Assembly (NCBI RefSeq): GCF_001999285.1
Contig: NZ_MLHN01000011.1
Coordinates: 62,001 to 126,000, forward strand
Origin: Rodentibacter genomosp. 1
GTDB lineage: Bacteria > Pseudomonadota > Gammaproteobacteria > Enterobacterales > Pasteurellaceae
Direction: 5' to 3'
Length of the DNA: 64,000 nt
The position numbers and the translations under genes were made by a program. Each line of letters opens with the position of its first letter. Positions within the stretch are counted from its first letter, which is position 1. The notes below the pieces were generated by a model. It was given only the letters and a program-made list of their open reading frames with translations, was not told where the DNA came from and did no database searches. Positions 47,310-58,599 of the stretch are shown here, piece by piece.

Positions 47310-48063
47310 ACCATTTCGTTGAAAGTTGTTTTAATGTCCCGTCTTGACGAAGCTCTTCAAGAGCGTTATTCACTTTAGCGATAAGTTCTTCTTCGCCTTT
47401 TAGGAAAGCAAAACCCGTTGGAATTTTTTTATCACTTTCCACCGCAATTTTTAACCCCGCATTGGGTTGTTTTTTGAGATAATCCAGCACAGCTAATTTA
47501 TCATTTACCGTGGCGTCCACCCGCCCTTGTTTTACCGCCTCAAGATTTTGTGCCAAGCTATCGACCGTAATAATAATCGCCCCTTGCTCACGGGCATCCT
47601 TACTCCAATTACTTGTCGCAGATTGTGCTGATTTTTTCCCTTTTAAATCTGAAAAGGTTTTAATGCTATCGTTATCGGCCCGAGTAACAATCACGCCGGC
47701 AGAATAATTATAAGGTGCGGAATAATCATATTTCTTTAACCGTTCAGGGCTAGGATTAGTTTGATTGGCAATCACATCAAACCGTTTGGCATTTAAACCG
47801 GCATACATTCCATCCCACGCCGTTTCTTTAAATTCAACTTTCCAACCTAATTTTTGGGCAATTCGCTCAATAATCTCTACATCAAAGCCCGTGAGTTTTC
47901 CGTCTTTATCGTGGAATGTAAAAGGAGCATAAGTTCCCTCCGTGCCAACTAACAATGTTTTGTTTTTTTCAACACGATCGGCAATTTCCCCCGCATGGGT
48001 CAAGGTTGAAAAAGTAAGACTCACCGCTAAAAGTGCGGTAGAAAAAAAAGATTTTTTCATCAT
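47287..48063 (-). CDS. Amino-acid (cystine-type) ABC transporter binding protein
   Basis: A 258-residue periplasmic family 3 solute-binding protein with a signal peptide probably cut after THA (about residue 24). [20 protein letters not shown], then [11 protein letters not shown], is the family signature and resembles FliY/TcyJ cystine-binding proteins. AGAGGAA precedes two adjacent ATG codons, so the start may be 48063 or 48060. The upstream AGTTATAACAC at 48159 also occurs before cysK. Confidence 0.88.
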   Translation of the reverse strand: MMKKSFFSTALLAVSLTFSTLTHAGEIADRVEKNKTLLVGTEGTYAPFTFHDKDGKLTGFDVEIIERIAQKLGWKVEFKETAWDGMYAGLNAKRFDVIANQTNPSPERLKKYDYSAPYNYSAGVIVTRADNDSIKTFSDLKGKKSAQSATSNWSKDAREQGAIIITVDSLAQNLEAVKQGRVDATVNDKLAVLDYLKKQPNAGLKIAVESDKKIPTGFAFLKGEEELIAKVNNALEELRQDGTLKQLSTKWFGDDITQ

Positions 48064-48386
48064 AAGTTCCTCTTAGGTTATATGTTTTGCAATGATTTGG
48101 ATTATAAAAGCCCCATTTAATAAAAAACAAGACGATTTATTTATGAGTTAGATGTTTTAGTTATAACACAAAATTTACCTCTTGATTCATTCTAAAAAAA
48201 CAAACCGCACTTTAGCAAAAAATGGTGTGAAGTTAGGTATTAGTCTTCTTGAGCAAATCTCATATATTATTTCCTTTTAGTAAAATATCTTTCAATAAAT
48301 CCAGTATTTATTCACTTTTCCGTAATCGTATAATACACGCCATCAACAGAACGATAAGTTCTATCAACAAACTTAAGGAGATTGAT
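48064..48386. other. Divergent gap between the ABC operon and the pirin gene
   Basis: These 323 bp contain no convincing gene. They hold the AGTTATAACAC element at 48159-48169, an uptake word near 48209, and a TATAAT at 48329-48334 about 50 nt before the pirin start that probably belongs to its promoter. An open frame from 48249 runs into pirin but lacks a good ribosome site. Confidence 0.6.
48159..48169 (-). promoter_or_regulatory. AGTTATAACAC element upstream of the ABC operon
   Basis: The 11-bp word is identical in orientation and strand to 52980-52990 upstream of cysK. Both precede minus-strand sulfur-amino-acid genes. A CysB-type regulator site is possible. Confidence 0.4.
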
Positions 48387-49268
48387 ATGAAAAAAGTAGC
48401 GAATGTTTTCACAGCACCGGAAAAACACTGGGTGGGTAATGGTTTCCACGTGGCATCTATGTTTAGTTATAATGACAAAGATAAAAATCTTGATCCGTTT
48501 CTTTTAATGGATTACAACCCACCAAAATTTTTCCAAGGTGGCCGTCGTGATAATTCAGAATTTGATTTACGTGGCGTGGAAGAACATCCTCATCGTGGCT
48601 TTGAAACCGTTACCATTGCTTATCAAGGTGAAGTGTCTCACCGAGATTCTCACGGCGGTGGTGGAACCATAGGTACGGGCGATGTTCAATGGATGACGGC
48701 AGGTTCAGGTGTGATGCACGAAGAAATGCACTCAGAAAGATTCGCAAAAGAAGGCGGATTATTTGAAATGGTGCAACTTTGGGTAAATTTGCCGGCAAAA
48801 GATAAAATGACAACACCAAAATATCAAGCCATTAAATCAGCGGATATTCCGATTGTTAGCTTGCCGAATGAGGCAGGTTCTGTTCGGGTTATTGCCGGAG
48901 AATTGCTTGGTAAAAAAGGTTCGGCAAGCACATTCAGCCCAATTAATATGTGGGATACCACAATGAATGCGAATGCTACACACGCTTTTAGCGTGCCGGC
49001 AAGCCATAACGTCGTCATCCTCGTATTAGAGGGGACTATTCAAGTTGGGGGGGAGGCTATCGCTCGCCGTGGTGAGTTAGTCACATTCGAGCGTGGTGGC
49101 AGCAATGTCCTGATCGAAGCTAACAATGATGCCAAATTGTTAATTTTGACCGGTGAGCCACTTAATGAGCCAATTGTGGGTTATGGCCCGTTTGTGATGA
49201 ATACCCGTGAGCAAATTATTGAAGCATTTAATGATGTGCGTGCCGGTAAATTTGGTCGATTAGACTAA
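48387..49268 (+). CDS. Pirin family protein
   Basis: A 293-residue bicupin. The metal ligands of pirin are visible as EHPHRGFET (His-x-His), SHRDSHGG and GVMHEEMHSE. Family members bind Fe or Ni and some degrade quercetin. The ATG at 48387 with AAGGAG upstream is chosen, since the longer frame from 48249 adds a Ser/Ile-rich tail with no counterpart. A terminator follows. The in vivo substrate is unknown. Confidence 0.9.
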   Translation: MKKVANVFTAPEKHWVGNGFHVASMFSYNDKDKNLDPFLLMDYNPPKFFQGGRRDNSEFDLRGVEEHPHRGFETVTIAYQGEVSHRDSHGGGGTIGTGDVQWMTAGSGVMHEEMHSERFAKEGGLFEMVQLWVNLPAKDKMTTPKYQAIKSADIPIVSLPNEAGSVRVIAGELLGKKGSASTFSPINMWDTTMNANATHAFSVPASHNVVILVLEGTIQVGGEAIARRGELVTFERGGSNVLIEANNDAKLLILTGEPLNEPIVGYGPFVMNTREQIIEAFNDVRAGKFGRLD

Positions 49269-49270
49269 AC

Positions 49271-49300
49271 AAAAAGCCACCTGAAAGGGTGGTTTTTTTG
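49271..49300 (+). terminator. Terminator after the pirin gene
   Basis: A hairpin of AAGCCACC with GGTGGTTT (one G-T pair) lies right after the stop and is followed by TTTTTTT-type sequence. Confidence 0.75.
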
Positions 49301-49484
49301 TTGAGTATGCACACAGCTTACTTTGCACCTCACGTTTATTTTCCCCTCTACAGGAGGGATTTATTGCAATCCCTTCAAAAATAAATGAGTGATTCAATCA
49401 TCATAAATTCAAAAAAATTTGTAAGAAATGAAACCATTCCTCGTCTAAAACAATATCGCTTCAATATTAAAGGAGGAATCTATA

Positions 49485-50552
49485 ATGAAATTTTCAAAAA
49501 TCTTTCTATTTTTGACCGCACTTTATGTGACAAGCCAATCAGTTTTGGCAGGAGAAAAAACCATACCAACGCAAAATACGGAGCAAAAAACCATGACTGA
49601 AAATCAACAAAATATTCGCGAAATTTATTTAGCCGGTGGCTGTTTTTGGGGTGTAGAGGCGTATATGGAACGCATTTACGGTGTGAAAGATGCGGTTTCA
49701 GGCTATGCCAATGGCAATACGGATAAAACCAGCTATACGCTTTTAGCCGTTACAGATCACGCTGAGGCGGTCAAAGTCACTTACGATGCAAACCAAATTT
49801 CACTGGATAAATTGCTGCAATATTATTTCAAAGTGATCGATCCAACCAGTGTGAATAAACAAGGCAATGACCGAGGACGACAATATCGTACGGGGATTTA
49901 CTATCAAGATAGCGCAGACAAAACCGTAATCGACCGTGCGATTGCCACACTTCAAACGAAGTACAAAAATAAAATTCAAATCGAAGTACACCCCCTTAAA
50001 AACTACACAGAAGCAGAAGAATATCACCAAGATTATTTGAAAAAAAATCCCAATGGCTATTGCCATATCGACATTACACAGGCAGACGAACCGATGATTA
50101 ACGAGAAAGATTACCCAAAACCAAGCGATGAAACTCTCAAAGCGACATTAACCCCATTGCAATATTCGGTGACTCAGAATAAGCACACGGAGCGTTCCTT
50201 CAGCAATGAATACTGGGATAACTTCCAGTCGGGCATTTATGTCGATGTCACAACCGGTGAACCGCTGTTTTCATCCAATGATAAATTTGAATCAGGCTGT
50301 GGCTGGCCGAGTTTCACTCACCCGATCGCCAAAGAGGTGGTGCATTATCAAACGGACAACAGCTTTAATATGCAACGCACTGAAGTGCTAAGTCGCAGTG
50401 GTAACGCTCATTTAGGGCATGTTTTTGATGACGGTCCGAAAGATAGAGGCGGTTTACGTTATTGCATCAACAGTGCCTCCATCAAATTTATACCTTTGGC
50501 TGAGATGGAAAAAGCCGGATATGGATATTTAGTGAAAACCATCAAAAAATAA
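49485..50552 (+). CDS. msrAB: Periplasmic methionine sulfoxide reductase MsrAB fusion
   Basis: A 355-residue exported fusion. The signal peptide is residues 1-22. The MsrA domain has GGCFWG with nucleophile Cys53; the MsrB domain follows with [12 protein letters not shown] and catalytic Cys in RYCINSAS. The MsrB part lacks the two CxxC zinc pairs of many homologues. GGAGGA precedes the start. The following ccdA- and tlpA-like genes can supply electrons, as in Neisseria PilB. Repairs oxidised Met in envelope proteins. Confidence 0.95.
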   Translation: MKFSKIFLFLTALYVTSQSVLAGEKTIPTQNTEQKTMTENQQNIREIYLAGGCFWGVEAYMERIYGVKDAVSGYANGNTDKTSYTLLAVTDHAEAVKVTYDANQISLDKLLQYYFKVIDPTSVNKQGNDRGRQYRTGIYYQDSADKTVIDRAIATLQTKYKNKIQIEVHPLKNYTEAEEYHQDYLKKNPNGYCHIDITQADEPMINEKDYPKPSDETLKATLTPLQYSVTQNKHTERSFSNEYWDNFQSGIYVDVTTGEPLFSSNDKFESGCGWPSFTHPIAKEVVHYQTDNSFNMQRTEVLSRSGNAHLGHVFDDGPKDRGGLRYCINSASIKFIPLAEMEKAGYGYLVKTIKK

Positions 50553-50611
50553 TGTGGGTAAGAGGTGTGCACGCCGTTTTCGCACCTTACAAAATATAAG
50601 GAAATAAAATA

Positions 50612-51253
50612 ATGTTAGACCAACAACTTCTTATCGGTACAGTATTTTTAGCGGGAATCGCCTCTTTTCTTTCCCCTTGTATTTTTCCGATTATCCCGAT
50701 TTATTTTGGTATTCTCAGTAAGGGAGGGAAAAAAGTCCTCAACACCTTTTTATTTATCTTAGGACTTTCACTTACCTTTGTGAGCCTCGGCTTTAGCTTT
50801 GGTTTTTTAGGGAATATTTTATTCAGTGACACGACCCGTGTGATTGCCGGTATTATCGTGATTATTCTCGGAATTCATCAACTTGGTATCGTTAAAATCG
50901 ACTTGCTTGAACGCACTAAATTACTGGAAATCAAAACATCGGGAAAATCTACCGCACTTGAAGCCTTTGTGCTTGGTTTAACCTTTAGTCTTGGCTGGAC
51001 GCCCTGTATTGGCCCAATACTCACCTCTGTTCTTGCGCTTTCTGGTGACGAAGGTTCGGCAATTTACGGTGCCTCTATGATGTTTGTTTATGTGCTCGGT
51101 TTGGCAACCCCTTTTATGCTGTTTTCATTCTTTTCCGATACTTTGCTTAAACGAACTAAAAGTTTAAATAAGCACCTAGATAAGTTCAAAATCGGTGGTG
51201 GAATTTTAATTATTGTGATGGGATGTTTACTCATCACCAATAACTTAGCCTAG
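50612..51253 (+). CDS. ccdA: CcdA/DsbD-type thiol-disulfide transporter
   Basis: A 213-residue inner-membrane protein with six hydrophobic segments. SFLSPCIFPIIP and FSLGWTPCIGPIL carry the two conserved Cys of the CcdA/DsbD-beta family that pass electrons across the membrane. It sits between msrAB and the TlpA-like gene, forming an electron chain thioredoxin-CcdA-TlpA-MsrAB. It could also serve cytochrome c maturation. Confidence 0.9.
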   Translation: MLDQQLLIGTVFLAGIASFLSPCIFPIIPIYFGILSKGGKKVLNTFLFILGLSLTFVSLGFSFGFLGNILFSDTTRVIAGIIVIILGIHQLGIVKIDLLERTKLLEIKTSGKSTALEAFVLGLTFSLGWTPCIGPILTSVLALSGDEGSAIYGASMMFVYVLGLATPFMLFSFFSDTLLKRTKSLNKHLDKFKIGGGILIIVMGCLLITNNLA

Positions 51254-51368
51254 CATTTGCTATGCAGGTTCTTAAACTAAGCCATATCGTAGTTTTAGAA
51301 AACCATCAATATGACTTGAATTGAATAACCCGCCCCCTTGGTATAACAAAACAAAAAGGAAAAAATAA

Positions 51369-51839
51369 ATGAAAAAATTACTCTCAATCTTATTAATGGT
51401 GTTTAGCTTTCAGGCTTTTGCAACAACCAACTTGGCGGACATTCCCCTCAAGGATTTAAACAATCAACCTATTACGCTTGAGCAATACAAAGGTAAACCT
51501 GTATATATCAAAATGTGGGCATCATGGTGTCCTATCTGTTTAGCCGGTTTAGCCGAAATTGACGATGTTAGTGCGGAGCAACATCAAAATTTTGAAATCA
51601 TTACGATCGTTTCCCCCTCTCATAAAGGAGAGAAAGCAACGGCAGATTTCATTGAATGGTACAAAGGTTTAGAATACAAAAATATTACGGTGCTACTTGA
51701 TGAAAAAGGGGAAATGATTGATCGTGTTCGGGTGCGTGGTTACCCCTTTAATGTGTTTTTAGAGGCGGATTTAAATGTCAAAAAAACCATACCGGGGCAT
51801 ATAAATGTAGAGAAAATTCAACAATTTGTCGAACAATAA
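51369..51839 (+). CDS. TlpA-like periplasmic thioredoxin
   Basis: A 156-residue exported redoxin with signal peptide cut around AFA (residue 18) and active site WASWCPIC (Cys54, Cys57). RGYPFNVF supplies the cis-Pro loop. It is third in the msrAB-ccdA-tlpA cluster, with a 115-nt gap after ccdA. It probably reduces MsrAB with electrons from CcdA. Confidence 0.92.
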   Translation: MKKLLSILLMVFSFQAFATTNLADIPLKDLNNQPITLEQYKGKPVYIKMWASWCPICLAGLAEIDDVSAEQHQNFEIITIVSPSHKGEKATADFIEWYKGLEYKNITVLLDEKGEMIDRVRVRGYPFNVFLEADLNVKKTIPGHINVEKIQQFVEQ

Positions 51840-51881
51840 TCTTAAAAGTGCGGTTATTTTTATAGTCGTTTTCCGTCATAA

Positions 51882-51910
51882 AAAATGCGGCTTATTTCTA
51901 GCCGCATTTT
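51882..51910. terminator. Bidirectional terminator after the TlpA-like gene
   Basis: A perfect 11-bp stem AAAATGCGGCT/AGCCGCATTTT (51882-51892 with 51900-51910) with a 7-nt loop. A separate 9-bp hairpin at 51942-51963 lies closer to the cysK stop. Confidence 0.8.
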
Positions 51911-51990
51911 CTCCTTAATATACTAATATTATGGCTCAGTTATAAACCTGACTTCAGGTTTATTTGTAGGGATGCGCGAGCCTTCCAAAA

Positions 51991-52938
51991 TTAGGCTTCA
52001 ATGCCTTCAAACAATGCCGTGCTAAGGTAGCGTTCTGAGGCAGAGGGAAGAATAACCACAATCAGTTTGTCCTTAAATTCCGATAACCTTGCAATACGGT
52101 CGGCAACAGCAACTGCTGCTCCGGAAGATATTCCCGCTAAAATGCCCTCTTCTGCCATCAAACGGCGGGCAGTCGCGATAGCCGTTTCACTATCCACCGT
52201 TTCGACACGATCAATTAAGGACAAATCTAAATTTTTCGGTACAAATCCGGCACCGATACCTTGAATTTTATGTGGACCCGGTTTGACTTCTTCACCGGCT
52301 AAGGTTTGAGTAATGACAGGGGATTCACTTGGTTCAACCACCACAGAGGTAATCGCCTTACCAAAATCCAGTTTAATTGCACGAGAAACACCTGTGATTG
52401 TCCCTCCAGTGCCGGCTCCGGCAACGACCACATCCACTTTGCCTTCCGTATCATTCCAAATTTCTTTACCGGTTGTTTCACGGTGAATTTGTGGGTTAGC
52501 CGGATTTTCAAATTGTTTCAACATCACATAGCGATTCGGATCAGAAGCGACAATTTCTTCGGCTTTGGCAATGGCACCTTTCATTCCTTTTGCGCCTTCG
52601 GTCAGCACAAGGTTCACGCCCAAACCACGCAACAAACGTTTACGCTCTAAACTCATGGTTTCCGGCATAGTAAGGGTGATTTTATACCCCCTTGCTGCAG
52701 CGACATAAGCAAGTGCAATACCGGTATTACCACTGGTGGCATCCACAATTTCTTTGTTTTTAGTCAGAATACCATCTTTTTCTGCCTGCCATACCATATT
52801 CGCCCCAATGCGACATTTCACGCTGAAACTCGGGTTTCTCCCCTCAATTTTTGCGACCACATTGCCGTGACCAAAATTTTTTAAGCGTACCAACGGTGTG
52901 TTACCAATACTATAAGAATTATCTGCATGAATTGTCAT
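51991..52938 (-). CDS. cysK: Cysteine synthase A
   Basis: A 315-residue PLP enzyme making cysteine from O-acetylserine and sulfide. The PLP Lys is Lys41 in [11 protein letters not shown], with TSGNTG (substrate loop), GTGGTITG (phosphate loop) and GISSGAA. Length fits CysK. cysZ, a sulfate transporter, lies just upstream on the same strand, and the AGTTATAACAC element is 42 nt before its start. Confidence 0.97.
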   Translation of the reverse strand: MTIHADNSYSIGNTPLVRLKNFGHGNVVAKIEGRNPSFSVKCRIGANMVWQAEKDGILTKNKEIVDATSGNTGIALAYVAAARGYKITLTMPETMSLERKRLLRGLGVNLVLTEGAKGMKGAIAKAEEIVASDPNRYVMLKQFENPANPQIHRETTGKEIWNDTEGKVDVVVAGAGTGGTITGVSRAIKLDFGKAITSVVVEPSESPVITQTLAGEEVKPGPHKIQGIGAGFVPKNLDLSLIDRVETVDSETAIATARRLMAEEGILAGISSGAAVAVADRIARLSEFKDKLIVVILPSASERYLSTALFEGIEA

Positions 52939-52979
52939 ATTTCTCCCCTATGAAGATGATTGAATATTACCGATAACGC

Positions 52980-52990
52980 AGTTATAACAC
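52980..52990 (-). promoter_or_regulatory. AGTTATAACAC element upstream of cysK
   Basis: Same word as at 48159. More ATAAC/GTTAT half-words lie nearby at about 53012 and 53030, a pattern that could suit a LysR-type regulator such as CysB. Confidence 0.4.
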
Positions 52991-53040
52991 TGATATTGAC
53001 ACGACAAAAATAGTTATTTGATCTATTTTATAACTAAATG

Positions 53041-53889
53041 CTATTTCACAATTTGGTTATTGTTTGTACCAACATCCGTTCCCTTAGTACAGGTCGTTAC
53101 CTCTGTCGAAGGATTGCCTCGGCGATAATCAAAATTCATATCAAAGCGTAAACGATCGCGATAATTTTCAACCCACATTACCGTCGCACCACATACTGCA
53201 ACAGGAATAATCACTAAATTCACAACAGGTAAAAACGTACAACAAGTAATTAAGCTCCCAAAGGTGAGATTTTGTGAGCGTTGTTCCCCCAAGGCGTTTT
53301 TCATCACATTAAATGAAATCTTATGGTTATCAAAAGGATAGTCACAATATTGAATTGCCATCATCCAAGCTGTGAATAAAAACGTTAAAACCGGCACAAT
53401 AGTTTGCCCGACAATGGGAATAAACCCCAATAAAAACAAGCCGACAATTTTGGGCAAGCTATACCACAATTTTTGCCATTCTCGGTGTAGCATTCGTGGT
53501 ACATCTTTCATGACATCCAGCCAATTATCATCGTTAATAGGTTCACCGGTTAGCATTTTTTCCAATTTTTCTGACAATAACCCGTTAAAAGGTGCGGCGA
53601 TAAATCCGGATAAAGTCGTGAAAGTGAAATAAAACAATAACAGAATCATTCCAATAGAAAGCACCAGCAAAATGATACTCAAAAAGCCGAGCCAGTCCGG
53701 AACAAAACTCATCAACCAATCAATCATGGTACTAATTTGTGAAATAAACAGCCAAAATAACCCCGTGAGTAAAACCACATTCAATAGAATAGGCATGATG
53801 ACAAAACGGCGTAGCCCTTTTTGAGTAATAAAATGCCAGCCCATCACAAAATAATGAAAGCCGGATTTAATTTCTTGTTGATTAATCAT
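53041..53889 (-). CDS. cysZ: Sulfate transporter CysZ
   Basis: A 282-residue inner-membrane protein with four main hydrophobic segments, of the CysZ sulfate-uptake family ([13 protein letters not shown] at the start, [23 protein letters not shown]). The ATG at 53889 with AAGGAAAA upstream gives the usual start; an open frame runs to 53940. The C-terminal tail (about 25 residues after YRRGNP) is longer than usual. It feeds sulfate to the cysK pathway. Confidence 0.93.
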   Translation of the reverse strand: MINQQEIKSGFHYFVMGWHFITQKGLRRFVIMPILLNVVLLTGLFWLFISQISTMIDWLMSFVPDWLGFLSIILLVLSIGMILLLFYFTFTTLSGFIAAPFNGLLSEKLEKMLTGEPINDDNWLDVMKDVPRMLHREWQKLWYSLPKIVGLFLLGFIPIVGQTIVPVLTFLFTAWMMAIQYCDYPFDNHKISFNVMKNALGEQRSQNLTFGSLITCCTFLPVVNLVIIPVAVCGATVMWVENYRDRLRFDMNFDYRRGNPSTEVTTCTKGTDVGTNNNQIVK

Positions 53890-54044
53890 TCTTTTTCCTT
53901 CTTTGAAACTATATTCATAATAGTTGATAAGTGCGGTCAAGTTGGACTATATTTTTGCTATGAAATTCCCCCCGAATGCCCTGTTTTTTCAGCTTTTAAA
54001 ATATGGTAGCATTAGTGCAATTTTATTGCCTATAAGGAGCAAAA

Positions 54045-55007
54045 ATGGATCTTAATACAATCTTGATTATTTTAGGTGTCGTGGCACTTATTGCCCTTAT
54101 CGCACACGGATTATGGTCAAATCGCCGTGAGAAATCAAAGTATTTTAAAAACGCAGCCACTTTTAACCGCACTTTCTCGCAAGATCAACAAACGCAGTCA
54201 GAACAAAGCACTTCTGAATCCGTATCGGTTTCAGATTCCAACCCGCCCACCTCTGTGACATCGACACAATCATCTTTTGATTATCATCAACCCGTGTCGC
54301 AAGTAGATTATCGTGAAACCGAACGCACGGTAGATGATATAAAAATATCTATTCCTCATACCGTCACACAGGAACGTGAGCCGGTTCGTATGGAATACAA
54401 TATGAAACCGACACAGACACAAACTCCCCCCAATCCTGCTACGATGACACTTGAACAATTGGAATCACAAAACAGTGAACTTGAGAGAATTAATTCCTCC
54501 TCGCCTGAATTACGTGAACAACTTTCACAAATGTCACGGGGGGAATTAGATGAAATAAAACCAACCGTACATTTTAATGAAGTACGCCAACCTGAAGCAG
54601 AGGTGAAAAAACAAACCTCGGGCTATATTCAACTTTATGTTATTTCGCCACAACATCGTGAATTTCACGGTTCACGTTTAATTCAATCTCTTGAAAACTT
54701 AGGCTTTATTTTTGGTAAGCATAATATGTATCACCGCCATTTTGATTTAAGCGTAGCAAGCCCTATCCTATTTAGTGTTGCTAATGTACAAGATGAAGGT
54801 GGCTTTGATCCATATAGTGGGGATTTTCGAACTATTGGCGTAACATTGTTTATGAAATTACCTTCCCCCGGCAATGATCTTGCCAATCTTAAATTGATGA
54901 TTCGTGCGGCTAAAACTCTCGCAGAAGATTTAGGCGGTTCGGTGCTTACCGAAGATGAACACATCTTTGATGATGACCAAGAGCAACATTATCTTGCACG
55001 AGTATAA
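54045..55007 (+). CDS. zipA: Cell division protein ZipA
   Basis: A 320-residue protein with an N-terminal membrane anchor (about residues 4-24), a charged then Gln/Ser/Pro/Thr-rich linker, and the C-terminal FtsZ-binding domain from about 190 (YIQLYVISPQHREFHG, MKLPSPGNDLANLKLM). It tethers FtsZ to the membrane. AAGGAG precedes the start. ligA lies downstream, and zipA-ligA and cysZ are the usual neighbours. Confidence 0.96.
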   Translation: MDLNTILIILGVVALIALIAHGLWSNRREKSKYFKNAATFNRTFSQDQQTQSEQSTSESVSVSDSNPPTSVTSTQSSFDYHQPVSQVDYRETERTVDDIKISIPHTVTQEREPVRMEYNMKPTQTQTPPNPATMTLEQLESQNSELERINSSSPELREQLSQMSRGELDEIKPTVHFNEVRQPEAEVKKQTSGYIQLYVISPQHREFHGSRLIQSLENLGFIFGKHNMYHRHFDLSVASPILFSVANVQDEGGFDPYSGDFRTIGVTLFMKLPSPGNDLANLKLMIRAAKTLAEDLGGSVLTEDEHIFDDDQEQHYLARV

Positions 55008-55052
55008 AACCCATTAATATTCAACCGCACTTTAGTTTCTGGCGAACACTGA

Positions 55053-57116
<2,064 letters not shown>

Positions 57117-57153
57117 TGCTTAACCGAGAAAATCTAGCTCTAAATTTTACTTA

Positions 57154-57197
57154 AAAAATACCGCACTTTGTCCTGATGGTAAAGTGCGGTATTTTTC
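57154..57197 (+). terminator. Uptake-word inverted pair terminating ligA
   Basis: A perfect 16-bp stem (57154-57169 with 57181-57196) is built from AAGTGCGGT and its complement, with an 11-nt loop and T-rich 3' side. It is one of the clearest cases of paired uptake words used as a terminator here. Confidence 0.9.
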
Positions 57198-57385
57198 TCA
57201 TTTTGGCTAATTGGGCTCATAAAAGAGTTGCATATTATAACTGACAATAATTTGCCCGACTGAATTTTCACTGAAGGTGATTATATAAGGTCGCGAACCT
57301 TTATCAGTTACTAAGTTTGCACGGCAAACTAATTGCTTACTATCCCTTTAAGGGTTTCAACATTTTTATATCGACAATCTCCTAA

Positions 57386-57643
57386 GGCTGGGACGGAGCG
57401 ATCGTTTCAGTCGGTATAACCGGTGAATCTGCGACACTCAGTACTGAAGAAAATGTAAAAGTGATTGAGAAGACCGTGGAACCGGCAAACGGTCGTATTC
57501 CTGTTATTGCCGAAACAGGTACTAATGCCACCGGTGATGAAGCCATTGTGATGATGAAATTATTACGTGATAGCGGAGTACACCTGAATATTGGTTTTAT
57601 TTTAGGGTTAGGCGTGATAGACTGTGCGTCCAAATTTATTTAG
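57386..57643 (+). pseudogene. dapA: Remnant of dapA (4-hydroxy-tetrahydrodipicolinate synthase)
   Basis: From about 57388 the frame reads [18 protein letters not shown], then [15 protein letters not shown], matching the substrate- and Thr-motif region (GTTGESATL, GRIPVIAGTG) of DapA/NanA-type aldolases. A stop lies directly upstream and the similarity fades after residue 60 or so, so only about 150 bp of a 880-bp gene is left. The last part of the frame is unrelated by eye. An intact dapA must lie elsewhere, since this enzyme is normally essential. Confidence 0.7.
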
Positions 57644-57667
57644 CAGCGTTAATATTAAGGAAACATT

Positions 57668-58228
57668 ATGGCAAAAATTCTCGTGATTTCTGCACACCAA
57701 AATCTTGAACAATCTGTCAGTAATAGCCTCATTTTAAGTGCCTTAGAACAACATTTTGGCGATAAAATTAGCGTTCGCCGTCTATCTAGCCTCTACCCTG
57801 ATTTCAATATTGATATTACCGCAGAGCAAGCTGCCTTAGTGGAAGCTGATATTGTTGTATTCCAATACCCAACTTTTTGGTTTAATACTCCAGCTATTTT
57901 GAAAAAATGGCTAGATGATGTGTGGACTTATGGGTTCGCTTACGGTACCGGTGGTGATAAATTACACGGCAAAAAACTTTTCGTTTCCACATCAACAGGC
58001 TCTCCGGCCCAAACCTATGACGGTAAAATTGAACCATTAATTGAGGATTTGGTAAAACCGGTTGAAGCCTCTGCCCTTTATTCAGGTTTTGAATGGCACG
58101 GTGTAGAAGCCTTATATGGTCAACTTTATATTCCGGGTTTACACGGTGAAGAAGATTTAGCCCGTGTTCAAAATAATGCTCGTGAACATGCAGGCAAAGT
58201 GATTGCTAAAATTGAAAAGTTACTATAA
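57668..58228 (+). CDS. Flavodoxin-fold NAD(P)H oxidoreductase, KefF/MdaB type
   Basis: A 186-residue quinone-reductase-like protein. The FMN-binding pattern is KILVISAHQNLEQS, with QYPTFWFNTPAILKKWLDDV as the characteristic central motif and STSTGSP following. It resembles KefF/YheR/MdaB-type enzymes that reduce quinones or flavin-linked substrates. It stands alone with SD AAGGAAAC-type upstream, after the dapA remnant. Substrate unknown. Confidence 0.85.
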   Translation: MAKILVISAHQNLEQSVSNSLILSALEQHFGDKISVRRLSSLYPDFNIDITAEQAALVEADIVVFQYPTFWFNTPAILKKWLDDVWTYGFAYGTGGDKLHGKKLFVSTSTGSPAQTYDGKIEPLIEDLVKPVEASALYSGFEWHGVEALYGQLYIPGLHGEEDLARVQNNAREHAGKVIAKIEKLL

Positions 58229-58254
58229 TTAATTTTTAATGAATGTTTATCTGA

Positions 58255-58284
58255 AAAAGTGCGGTCATTTTTGACCGCATTTTG
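58255..58284. terminator. Uptake-word inverted hairpin between convergent genes
   Basis: A stem GCGGTCA/TGACCGC (58261-58267 with 58272-58278) extended by A-T pairs, with one intact AAGTGCGGT, has A/T-rich sides on both strands. It lies between the oxidoreductase and the small gene at 58301. Confidence 0.8.
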
Positions 58285-58300
58285 CTTTCCGAGTATCACA

Positions 58301-58597
58301 CTATTCCGCTTTCACACCAAGATTACCAATTTTTACGCCAAGTACACCAAGGGAGACGGCATCTAAATAATCTCCCAAAAACTTAAATAGTTCATTTAAT
58401 TCGGTGAATGAGCGTTGGATTTTAACTTGGTCTTCAACTCTTCGCACAAATTCATAGCGAATCCCATTTTCTTCAAAGTGCGCAGTAAGGGTTAAATAAA
58501 CGGTTTCAAAAAAATGGCTATGTGCGCCTTCTTCACCCGGATCACTAATACGTACGTTCCATGTTGTATTGAATAATGTTTCTGTTTTATTTGACAT
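58301..58597 (-). CDS. Conserved small protein of unknown function
   Basis: A 98-residue protein beginning MSNKTETLFNTTWNVRISD; acidic, with the block FFETVYLTLTAHFEENGIRYEFVRR. I do not recognise the family. The ATG at 58597 has GAGGT upstream and overlaps the extreme end of arfA's frame. It lies downstream of the internal terminator of arfA, so it is either expressed by readthrough or has its own promoter inside arfA. Confidence 0.65.
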   Translation of the reverse strand: MSNKTETLFNTTWNVRISDPGEEGAHSHFFETVYLTLTAHFEENGIRYEFVRRVEDQVKIQRSFTELNELFKFLGDYLDAVSLGVLGVKIGNLGVKAE

Positions 58598-58599
58598 TT

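Noticed and set aside
48249-48386. N-terminal extension of pirin from the upstream in-frame ATG
   Set aside because: The 46 extra residues have no pirin similarity, and AAGGAG with an ATG at 48387 gives the normal start.
57154-57196. Perfect inverted repeat after ligA as an IS end or att site
   Set aside because: It is built from uptake words and followed by T residues, has no transposase nearby, and fits a terminator.
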